Shown: piece by piece, positions 1-6,816 of the stretch
How positions within the stretch are numbered: position 1 is the stretch's first letter
How the letters are laid out: every line of letters begins with the position of its first letter
NCBI GenBank assembly: GCA_024695315.1
Contig: JAILIJ010000155.1
Location: 1-14,993, forward strand
Length of the DNA: 14,993 nt
Source: Bacteroidaceae bacterium
GTDB taxonomy: Bacteria; Bacteroidota; Bacteroidia; Bacteroidales; Bacteroidaceae
Direction: 5' to 3'
Position numbers and translations under genes: made by a program
Notes under the pieces: model-generated
What the model was told of the DNA's origin: nothing
The model's input: only the letters and a program-made list of their open reading frames with translations
Databases searched by the model: none

Positions 1-60
1 TACGAAACTTTGGTTAATCAATAACTTCTTAGGAAGCTCGATTATATATTAAAATTTTAT

Positions 61-115
61 TGGTGTCCACTAAATTAAAGTGTCAAATGCTAACATTTAA
101 TTTTAGTGGACACCA
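61..115. repeat. 55-base near-perfect palindrome, IS-end-like or terminator
   Basis: The left arm (61-79) begins TGGTGTCCACTAAA and the right arm (96-115) is its inverse with one extra A, so 19 of 20 positions pair around a 16-base centre. Within the centre, AAATG (85-89) and CATTT (94-98) can also pair. Two readings are possible. The arms resemble facing ends of an insertion sequence or a MITE remnant, although no transposase is present. Alternatively, a run of seven T (119-125) soon after the right arm would suit a terminator for a rightward gene ending before the window. I cannot name an IS family. Confidence 0.6.
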
Positions 116-152
116 ATGTTTTTTTGTCTCATTTTGTAATAGCGATAAAATA

Positions 153-185
153 GTGTTTGAGCAGTGTTTGAGCAGCGTTTGAGCG
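153..185. repeat. Array A: three 11-base direct repeats
   Basis: Three adjacent 11-base units, GTGTTTGAGCA, GTGTTTGAGCA and GCGTTTGAGCG, share the core TTTGAGC at 156-162, 167-173 and 178-184. The exact 11-base period equals about one turn of B-DNA. No gene covers it. It is the first of three phased arrays in this intergenic region. Confidence 0.8.
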
Positions 186-319
186 GCTATAAATATTGAA
201 AAACGCGAGAAGAATCTTAAGACTAATTTGTAATGGGACTTCTAATGCTGAATAATTCTTTCATTCGAGCGCAACTTTTTTTATAGAGTTCTGCAGGAAT
301 TGTTCTAATATTCAGGAGA

Positions 320-415
320 AATTTTCAAAATCATTCAATGGTACGGTTGTACCATTGAATGGTATGACTATACCATTGAGTGATAAGACAGTACCATTGA
401 ATGATTTTAAGAATT
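320..415. repeat. Array B: 21-base-period repeats inside an inverted repeat
   Basis: Three copies of the 13-base word GTACCATTGAATG (middle copy ATACCATTGAGTG) start at 349, 370 and 391, an exact 21-base period (two helical turns). An inverted copy lies at 332-344, so 332-344 and 349-361 form a perfect 13-bp stem with a GGTT loop. The outermost arms extend further: 320-344 and 391-415 are inverted copies matching at 23 of 25 positions. Similarity seems to continue weakly outwards on both sides. This looks like a compact palindromic intergenic element. Confidence 0.8.
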
Positions 416-541
416 ATTTCGCAATAGACATAGAATTGCCCTGTAGGAATAAAGGAATTATTCTGCAACGATGAATAAAATGTTCTGCATGATGTGGGGC
501 AAGAATTCGTCAAAAGACAATTTACACATTTCGTTTTTGCA

Positions 542-572
542 CAAATTTAACGTCTATTTAACGGGCGTTAAA
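542..572 (-). promoter_or_regulatory. Predicted leftward promoter inside array C
   Basis: Read on the minus strand, TTTA (572-569), 19 bases, then TAAATTTG (549-542) matches the Bacteroidetes pattern TTTG-N19-TAnnTTTG with one mismatch in the -33 element. Both boxes overlap repeat words of array C. Transcription would run leftwards into a region without a recognised gene, so this is either a promoter for a gene or RNA beyond the window or a chance match in AT-rich DNA. Confidence 0.3.
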
Positions 573-596
573 CAGGCGTTAAATTATCGTTAAATG
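546..596. repeat. Array C: 11-base-period TTTAACG/CGTTAAA repeats
   Basis: Two copies of TTTAACG (546-552, 557-563) are followed by three copies of its inverse CGTTAAA (566-572, 577-583, 588-594). Within each orientation the copies are exactly 11 bases apart, so they fall on one face of the helix. The two orientations meet in a palindrome at 557-572. It overlaps a predicted leftward promoter. Confidence 0.8.
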
Positions 597-607
597 CAAA
601 CAGTCAC

Positions 608-651
608 AAAAAAGGTCATGTATCAAATATGAGAATTGACACATGACCTTT
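608..651 (-). terminator. Rho-independent terminator of the PL11-GH43 operon
   Basis: The arms AAAGGTCATGT (611-621) and ACATGACCTTT (641-651) pair perfectly over 11 bp. After one mismatch, TCAA/TTGA adds four more pairs and leaves a 9-base loop. On the minus strand the stem is followed by a run of T (613-608). It lies about 30 bases beyond the stop codon of the GH43 gene, as expected for the end of this operon. Confidence 0.75.
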
Positions 652-683
652 ATTCTTTTTCCTATAAAATCACTCAGCAGGAA

Positions 684-1847
684 TTACTTCTTGGATTTCT
701 TTGCCTGCTTCTTCCAATACTTTTCGAGTATCTTAGCTTCCTTGACTGTCAGAGGAGCTACAGCTGCATGTTTCTGTTCTGAGAAGTTAGTACGCTTCAT
801 TGGACTATTCTCAGCATCGAAGTATCCAATCATATTGAATGTCTTGAAGTCTGTTGTCTCCACAAAACCAAAGTTGTGAGGACGACGGCTGTAGTTGTCG
901 AACATTACTACATACTTATCTTGTCCGAGGCGTTTCCAGCAGTTTGGTGCTTCATGTCCCTGACGCTCTCCGTCATTGTATAGGTCATCAAGCGTGTAAG
1001 GCCCCGTGAGACGTGGACTTGTGGCATGCTTGACAGTAGCTGTCTTCTCATGAGAAACATAGAAAAGATGGTAGAGGTCGCCAACCTTGATGATGTCAGA
1101 GTCGATGACATTGAATCGTGGGCATCCGCTCGCATTCATTGGGGCTTCGAAGAGTAGCTTTGGTTCACTGATCATCTTAGTGAAGTCGTCGTCCATATAA
1201 ACATAATATATCATGTTCATTCCTGTCTTCATACGCATGGTGAAGTGTACCATGAGGTGTCCAGCCTCATAGTCGTAGACTGTCTCTGGTGCCCATACAC
1301 ATCCAACTTCGCTCCAAGGCACAGCATTACCGTGGATGTCAGTGATGCCAGAAGGACATGTTAGTGAAGAGAAGTCGAGGTTGGTGCGAGTCCAGTGTAT
1401 GAGGTCGAAAGACTTCATGAGTACAAGTCCGCGATTGTTACCCCAACCATATAGTCGTCCGTCACGTTCCCACTCTGTGGTACGATAAGCTGGAGCGTCT
1501 TTATATCCTGCACGGTCGGCAGCCTGACGCTGTGCGAAGATGTGGAGATCGGTCATGGCAAGGTAGAATCCGCCATCGGGACCTCGGAAGATGTGTGGGT
1601 CACGAATACCTTTTTGCACGGCAATTGTGTCGCCTGCAATGATTGGTTTATCGTCGTTGAGCGATGTCCATGTGTAGGAATCATAGCTTACGGCCATGTG
1701 GAGACCGTGATCACAATCTTTGTGATACACCATAATATATGCGCCCATATCAGCTTCGGTAGGCACATTGCTCTTTTGAGCAACAATGCTTATGGCCCCG
1801 AAGACCATAAGCATTGCAGATATAAATATTGATTTTTTCATCATCAT
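684..1847 (-). CDS. Glycoside hydrolase family 43 protein, secreted
   Basis: A GH43-type five-bladed beta-propeller hydrolase of 387 residues. GH43 enzymes remove arabinose, xylose or galactose units by inversion. The three expected acidic residues can be placed: base D83 in RDPHIF, modulator D251 in VIDSDIIK, and acid E299 in GHEAPN. WAPE (185-188), KSFDLIHW (145-152) and LYHLFY (258-263) are also typical of the family. Residues 1-23 form a signal peptide (MMMKKS, then a hydrophobic stretch, likely cleaved before Q24), so the protein is probably periplasmic. The C-terminus is lysine-rich, without a sorting domain. I chose ATG at 1847 over an upstream TTG at 1865 because the TTG abuts the preceding stop codon and would add six residues ahead of the signal peptide; ATGs at 1844 and 1841 are also possible. 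It lies 18 bases after the rhamnogalacturonan lyase, which suggests it trims rhamnogalacturonan I side chains. Subfamily and exact substrate are not resolved. Confidence 0.85.
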   Translation of the reverse strand: MMMKKSIFISAMLMVFGAISIVAQKSNVPTEADMGAYIMVYHKDCDHGLHMAVSYDSYTWTSLNDDKPIIAGDTIAVQKGIRDPHIFRGPDGGFYLAMTDLHIFAQRQAADRAGYKDAPAYRTTEWERDGRLYGWGNNRGLVLMKSFDLIHWTRTNLDFSSLTCPSGITDIHGNAVPWSEVGCVWAPETVYDYEAGHLMVHFTMRMKTGMNMIYYVYMDDDFTKMISEPKLLFEAPMNASGCPRFNVIDSDIIKVGDLYHLFYVSHEKTATVKHATSPRLTGPYTLDDLYNDGERQGHEAPNCWKRLGQDKYVVMFDNYSRRPHNFGFVETTDFKTFNMIGYFDAENSPMKRTNFSEQKHAAVAPLTVKEAKILEKYWKKQAKKSKK

Positions 1848-1865
1848 GTTTCTAAAAGTATTCAA

Positions 1866-4800
1866 TTACTTCATAAGTTTGAGTGTGCCTCCCTTGCCTG
1901 TCTCGCTCTTAACCTTCAAGAGATAGACTCCGTTAGCTACGCTTGAGAGAGAGAAGCTTGAAGAGATAGAGCCCTTAGGACAAGTGAATGAGTCGACCTT
2001 AGATCCAGAGAGTGTGTATACATCAACATTGACAATCTCGTCAGCATCGATATTCTCTATATTTGTGAAGTATGCACTATTAGGGTCAACAATGACAATA
2101 CCATCTGAGATACGTGATGTATCGAAGATGATACCTTCTGTGTCACAAACGACTGTTGGTGTACCAGATACTGTTGTCACGTCAGACCAAAGACGAAGTG
2201 TGTCGTTAGCAGCAAGATCAGAGAAGTTGTTTGACAAGAATAAAGAGACTGTTGAACCAGAGTTGAACTTCAGAGTATTGATATTCTTAACGTATGCACC
2301 ACTGTATTTGCTTGGTGAGTTGTTGACATTACGTATGAGACCAAGACGAAGTGTACCAGTAGAACCGATAGTAACGTTCTTAGCATTGAAGTCAATGTAT
2401 CCAGATACAGAAGATGAGTTGATACCAACCTGCAGAGTACCATTGATTGTAGTTGATGAGTTGTTCAAAGTCTTACCTGTTCCGTTTGAACCTGAAAGGA
2501 TAGCATCCTTATTGACAGTGAGTGACCCAGAACCGAGTGAAGCAGAAGAACCGAAGTGGAGTTCACCCTCCTTGACTGTTACAGCACCGGTGAGAGTCCA
2601 TGCTCCTGTAATGTTCATCTTACAAGTACCGATTTTCTGGAAGACAGACTTGTTAGAACCGCCATCATCATCGATAGTACCCTTGAATGTGAAGTCGCCA
2701 AGCTCATCGCTTGAGTTACCTACAACCCATGTGTTGTTACCAGAAACAGCTGCTGAGCTCTTGAAGTCGCATGATGGGTAAGAGAGTGATCCGGCACCTG
2801 TGAGTCGACCAATCTTATAAGTCTTAGCCACGTTCTTGACAATACTTCCTGAAGCTACATCCAAAGTACCATTAGGCAGACCGTAGGCATTATTGAGTGG
2901 GAGCCAAATAGATGTGTTGTGCTTGATAGTTCCCTTGAAGTTACTCCAGTCACCTGTGATACTTACACGGCTCACTGTATTACGAGGTACGACAGTGAGA
3001 GAACCTTCTCCATAGAGTTTGTTTGCGTATGCTGTGTAGTAAGTGTATGACAGGTTCCATGTTGCAGACTTACCACTTGGAACAGTGATAGAATGTGCTG
3101 TGTTCTGAGCATCATCCCAGAGTGTACCTGCCTGAAGCACGATGTTCTTCCTAGAGGCATTGGCAGCAAGAGCAACACCGCCTCCCTGGAATACGAGTGT
3201 GTCAACTGAGTTAGCAGCATTGAGGTAGAGAGTACCATTACCAGACTTAGTGAACTTAGTACCAGAGATTACAGCGTCCATTTTGAAGTCGCCGCTATTG
3301 TTGAGTACACCACCATCGACACCGATCATCTTCATTGGTGAACCCATCTCAACAGAACCAGATGTTCTGAGGATTGCACCGTTCTCCATAGTGAAGTCGT
3401 TGGCTGAAGTAGTGACAGCTCCAAGGTTACCAACCTCTGAATATTGGTTAGCAAGGATAGTTACGATAGTAGTACCTCCCTTGAGGTGGTTACCACCAGT
3501 ATATGTGTTGTTACCTTTCATATATACTGTACCCTCACCTTCCTTAACGAATGTTGCATCGCCAGAGATTGCACCTGTACCTGATATAGTATATGTATTA
3601 GCAGAACCAGTTGAGTTGCTTACCAAGATAGTGTCTGGAATGACATTTTCTGCAACAGTAACAGTCTTCTTTGCTGCTTCGTCTGTGAACATTACATCGT
3701 CGTGTGCCACGAATGTTGTGCTTTCTCCATTCAATGAGAAGTTAGCAGTAGCATCGAAATCCCAGTTGTTATCAACACCAGCTGTCCAAAGGATTGATGT
3801 CGCATCGCGTCCTTCGAAAATCTCGAGGATAAGCTTTCCGTCTTCTACGTATAGGCTCTTCTTTGTTGTTGCGAGTCCCTCAACGATGATGTCGTTGACG
3901 TCACCATTTATAGCCTTTGAGCATTCTGCAATGACATACTTGCCTGCTGCCATTTTTGTTGCTCCATCAGAGAGGTGTCCAACAAGTTCGATGACTGGTG
4001 CGAGGTAAGTTGGTCCAGCTGTTTCCCAAGCAGAACCTGTCTTCTTCTCGATATTCAAAGTCTTAGTCTTGATGCAGTCAGCTGCAGTGTTGTCACTATA
4101 GAGGTCGATAACGACGCGTGATCCGAACCCGAGTTTGAGTGTGTCTGTAGTGATGTTGCCCATTGAGTTCTCTCCACCTGGACGAATGACAGAAGCATAG
4201 TCGGCCTTGATGCTGAGGAACTCTCCACCGTTAGAATTGAGTTCAGCGAAACGGTTGAGCCAAAGAACTGACTTCTTCATTGTACCGTCGAAATTGAGGG
4301 TACCAGCCCAGATGTTTGTCTCGCCTGTATGAGTGAAGTCCTTAGCTGGGAGATTGAGAATACCGTCACCCTGCTTAACGAGGCGTGCATTACCTGTGAT
4401 AGCTCCACCTGTTACATCGCAAGTGTATGTTGTGTATGTAATCTTAGAATTTGATGCTGTGCTCTCGCTACCTGCAGATCCCTGTACCCATGTTGGTACA
4501 TTGAAAGTGAGGATATATGGAGCAGCTCCGTCTTCGATAGTTACCGCTGTGTTGCCTGTTTCACAAACGATGACGTGCTTGTCGTTAAGTGCAGAACCGA
4601 TAGTACCCCCATTTGCAACCTCAGTACGATCAGTCATTGTGAGTGGTGGTGGTGCCATTGTGATGCCTTCAAGTTCACCAACGAAGTAGCTTACGTGAGG
4701 TGGCTGGTTGTAACCACACATCTGCCATACCATGGCATTACGGTACTGATGGTCAGACCACAATGTAGCCATGCGGTGTGATGTGTATGTTGGAGTTGAA

Positions 4801-6545
4801 TATATACGTATGTTGTTGTTTGGAGTACGCATGATGATTTCCTCACGCCAGTCACCGAGGATATCGCCCTGGAAACAAGGTGTTCCCTTAGTGTAGTTGT
4901 TAGTGAGTGATCCTGAGCATGTATATATAGGAGACCAGCTACCATACTTAGCAACACATCCCTCAGTGTCGTGTCCGTTGACATAGTTGAATGTTTCTGA
5001 AAGGAGGTCGCCATCCCAGTAGATACGCATATTTGCATTGATACCAGTAGAAGAAAGTCCGCTTACCACGTCGTTTGTCACCGTGCTGATGGTCTTAGAA
5101 CCTACGCCTACACATCCTGGGAAGTCGTTAGTGAAGTTGCCTGCGATGCAGCGTCCCTCATCCTTACCAGTGTAATCCCACATGTAAATCTTACTTGTTG
5201 TAGCATCACGGTAGTTGCTACCACATGCGTCCTCGTTACAAGCCATCATCTCAAGTCCGTGGACATAAGGATTGAAATCGCTTACGTGCTGAGCGTCACC
5301 ATGTCCGAGTCCTGTAGTAGAGAGTCCCTTACCGTTATCGTCTATAACCATAGATCCGTAGACTATCTCGTCACGTCCGTCCAAGTCAACATCGGCAACG
5401 ATATAGTTATGGTATCCCTGACCCTTCCAAGGACCGGCAGTATTATTGTACCACTTCCAGCGCTGTGTGAGCTTATGAGTAGCTGGGTCGACATCTAAAG
5501 CTACCATCTTATGACGTGTATAGATACCACGTGCAAGGAAGATGCTTGGCTTACGTCCATCGAGATATGGTGCTCCGTAGAAGAACTTGTTTGAGCGGTG
5601 TCCATATCCGTCACCCCAAGCTTTGTTCAGGTCTGTCTCACCAGACTCAAGACGAGCGAGTGGGAAAGCTATGCACTGGTAGATTTCTCCTGTCTCACCA
5701 TTACAGTAAACAAGGAATTCCTTACCGTCATGCATGAACCAGTTTGTACCTCCACCTGTTGCAGCTCGGTAGTTAGTCCATGATGTACCATTCTTACCAT
5801 CAGCACCGATAGTATAAGTTTTTCCGTTGGCAAAATGGATTGTTGATCCTTCAAGCAGACGCATAACGACTTCTGCTTTTCCGTCCATATCCCAGTCGTA
5901 GCCAACGATGTTCTGTTCATTGTTCTGGAAGTCACCCATGTTAGGTCCGCAGTTGACCCACCACAGACGTGTACCATCTAGTTTAAGTACCTCGAAGATT
6001 GAATATTCCTGTGTTGACACTCCATCAACTACAGGTCCAAGACGTGGATAGCTCTGACTGCTCTCTGAGTAGTTGTCGAACTTCATAAGCATTTCGACTT
6101 CGCCATCGCCATCGACATCGGCACAGCAAGCGTCATTAGGTACAAGAGTAGACTTGATGCCTTCGTGAGTGAGCTTGATTTCCTTATAGCTTGAAGACCA
6201 CACAGAGGCAACCTTGCTCTGCTCCTGTTCTACCCCTCTTACAATAGCACTTACAGTATATGTGCTTGAGGTTGAACCTCCAGCATCCTTATAGTTAGAT
6301 GTTGTAATTGGTAAACTATTTACCTTAACTCCATCGCGGTAGACATTGTATGTCACATCGTAGTATTCCTCACCAAGGACACGCCAACTGAGGTAAACAC
6401 CAGAAGATGCTTTTTGTGCAATGAGTCCGCGATCGATTTTGTCAGTGAATCGCTGAGCATTAACATTAATTGAGAATAATGAAAAACCAAGAATGATAGC
6501 CAACGAGCCTATCATCCTTTTACTGGTTAGTTGGAAATTGTTCAT
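1866..6545 (-). CDS. PL11 rhamnogalacturonan lyase with beta-repeat stalk and T9SS signal
   Basis: A 1559-residue secreted enzyme. Residues 1-30 are a signal peptide ending VNA before Q31. Residues 32 to about 630 match family 11 polysaccharide lyases (YesW/YesX type), which cleave rhamnogalacturonan I backbones by beta-elimination: IDRGLIA, GVYLSWR, calcium-loop-like DVDGDGE (143-149), DWDMDGKAE (217-225), DVDLDG near 382, and GDILGDWREE. From about 630 to 1500 come threonine- and glycine-rich beta repeats like autotransporter-associated (PATR) repeats, for example FVKEGEGTVYMKGNNTYTGG near 995, with similar units near 720, 1092 and 1300. The last 60 residues (VNVDVYTLSG to GTLKLMK) fit a type A T9SS sorting domain, so it should be exported by T9SS and be surface-bound or released. 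PL11 enzymes are commonly about 600 residues, so this one is greatly extended. I chose ATG at 6545, not 6617: it starts a proper signal peptide and lies after the predicted promoter. It is first in an operon with the GH43 gene. Confidence 0.9.
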   Translation of the reverse strand: MNNFQLTSKRMIGSLAIILGFSLFSINVNAQRFTDKIDRGLIAQKASSGVYLSWRVLGEEYYDVTYNVYRDGVKVNSLPITTSNYKDAGGSTSSTYTVSAIVRGVEQEQSKVASVWSSSYKEIKLTHEGIKSTLVPNDACCADVDGDGEVEMLMKFDNYSESSQSYPRLGPVVDGVSTQEYSIFEVLKLDGTRLWWVNCGPNMGDFQNNEQNIVGYDWDMDGKAEVVMRLLEGSTIHFANGKTYTIGADGKNGTSWTNYRAATGGGTNWFMHDGKEFLVYCNGETGEIYQCIAFPLARLESGETDLNKAWGDGYGHRSNKFFYGAPYLDGRKPSIFLARGIYTRHKMVALDVDPATHKLTQRWKWYNNTAGPWKGQGYHNYIVADVDLDGRDEIVYGSMVIDDNGKGLSTTGLGHGDAQHVSDFNPYVHGLEMMACNEDACGSNYRDATTSKIYMWDYTGKDEGRCIAGNFTNDFPGCVGVGSKTISTVTNDVVSGLSSTGINANMRIYWDGDLLSETFNYVNGHDTEGCVAKYGSWSPIYTCSGSLTNNYTKGTPCFQGDILGDWREEIIMRTPNNNIRIYSTPTYTSHRMATLWSDHQYRNAMVWQMCGYNQPPHVSYFVGELEGITMAPPPLTMTDRTEVANGGTIGSALNDKHVIVCETGNTAVTIEDGAAPYILTFNVPTWVQGSAGSESTASNSKITYTTYTCDVTGGAITGNARLVKQGDGILNLPAKDFTHTGETNIWAGTLNFDGTMKKSVLWLNRFAELNSNGGEFLSIKADYASVIRPGGENSMGNITTDTLKLGFGSRVVIDLYSDNTAADCIKTKTLNIEKKTGSAWETAGPTYLAPVIELVGHLSDGATKMAAGKYVIAECSKAINGDVNDIIVEGLATTKKSLYVEDGKLILEIFEGRDATSILWTAGVDNNWDFDATANFSLNGESTTFVAHDDVMFTDEAAKKTVTVAENVIPDTILVSNSTGSANTYTISGTGAISGDATFVKEGEGTVYMKGNNTYTGGNHLKGGTTIVTILANQYSEVGNLGAVTTSANDFTMENGAILRTSGSVEMGSPMKMIGVDGGVLNNSGDFKMDAVISGTKFTKSGNGTLYLNAANSVDTLVFQGGGVALAANASRKNIVLQAGTLWDDAQNTAHSITVPSGKSATWNLSYTYYTAYANKLYGEGSLTVVPRNTVSRVSITGDWSNFKGTIKHNTSIWLPLNNAYGLPNGTLDVASGSIVKNVAKTYKIGRLTGAGSLSYPSCDFKSSAAVSGNNTWVVGNSSDELGDFTFKGTIDDDGGSNKSVFQKIGTCKMNITGAWTLTGAVTVKEGELHFGSSASLGSGSLTVNKDAILSGSNGTGKTLNNSSTTINGTLQVGINSSSVSGYIDFNAKNVTIGSTGTLRLGLIRNVNNSPSKYSGAYVKNINTLKFNSGSTVSLFLSNNFSDLAANDTLRLWSDVTTVSGTPTVVCDTEGIIFDTSRISDGIVIVDPNSAYFTNIENIDADEIVNVDVYTLSGSKVDSFTCPKGSISSSFSLSSVANGVYLLKVKSETGKGGTLKLMK

Positions 6546-6575
6546 AAATTTGATAGTTAGGTATATATTTGGTCG

Positions 6576-6606
6576 CAAATGTACGTTTAAAAAATAAAAT
6601 AATAAA
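6576..6606 (-). promoter_or_regulatory. Predicted promoter of the PL11-GH43 operon
   Basis: On the minus strand, TTTA (6606-6603), 19 bases, then TACATTTG (6583-6576) fits the Bacteroidetes sigma pattern, with one mismatch at -33. Transcription would start near 6570, about 25 bases before the ATG at 6545. This supports that start over the ATG at 6617, which lies upstream of the promoter. Confidence 0.55.
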
Positions 6607-6613
6607 TAAATAA

Positions 6614-6654
6614 TCATACTTTTAATTAAATATCAAGGGAAATAGAAAGTATGA
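6614..6654. promoter_or_regulatory. 9-bp inverted repeat upstream of the PL11 promoter
   Basis: TCATACTTT (6614-6622) and AAAGTATGA (6646-6654) are perfect inverted copies separated by 23 bases. They sit just upstream of the predicted -33 element, where an activator of a carbohydrate operon could bind. The DNA is AT-rich, so chance is possible. No regulator gene is in the window. Confidence 0.3.
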
Positions 6655-6816
6655 ATAGCCATTTTTTATTTTTTAATTAAGATTTTCTATTGTAGAGGCG
6701 GTTATGAGATTAGACGATTGTACGGTTTTAAGGTTTCCGTATTCAAAAATAGTACATTTGACTATTCGTAGTACAAATCCTGATTCTTAACTCATAATCG
6801 CTAATTCCAAAGATTC

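Larger units (their letters stand above)
1..607. other. Gene-poor AT-rich intergenic region with repeats
   Basis: No reading frame here looks like a real gene. All frames are short, and the longest (minus strand, 513 to 331) has only a TTG start and is largely made of translated repeats. The first bases could be the tail of a rightward gene lying before the window (stops at 22-24 in one frame and 50-52 in another), but too little is visible to say. The region holds a 55-base palindrome, three short phased repeat arrays and one predicted leftward promoter, each listed separately. Confidence 0.7.

Noticed and set aside
153..411. Repeat arrays as a CRISPR
   Set aside because: Units are 11-21 bases with no unique spacers of 25-40 bases, and no cas gene is present.
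331..513. A 60-residue minus-strand frame with repeated QWY units, just downstream of a predicted promoter
   Set aside because: It has only a TTG start, and its C-terminal half is a translation of the 21-base repeats (seven residues per period). The DNA repeat explains it better than a protein does.
1984..4008. Long open frames antisense to the lyase (1984-2781 and 3250-4008)
   Set aside because: They lie fully inside the PL11 gene, have no recognisable domains and low-complexity composition, and are explained by codon bias of the repeat-rich sense strand.
6744..6751. TATTTTTG on the minus strand as a second promoter for the lyase
   Set aside because: The nearest TTTG is 22 bases upstream, longer than usual, and the promoter at 6576-6606 fits better and lies closer to the gene.
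6753..6760. TACATTTG on the plus strand, a possible promoter -7 box
   Set aside because: It points into the antisense strand of the SNF2 gene, and no -33 element is found at 19-20 bases upstream.
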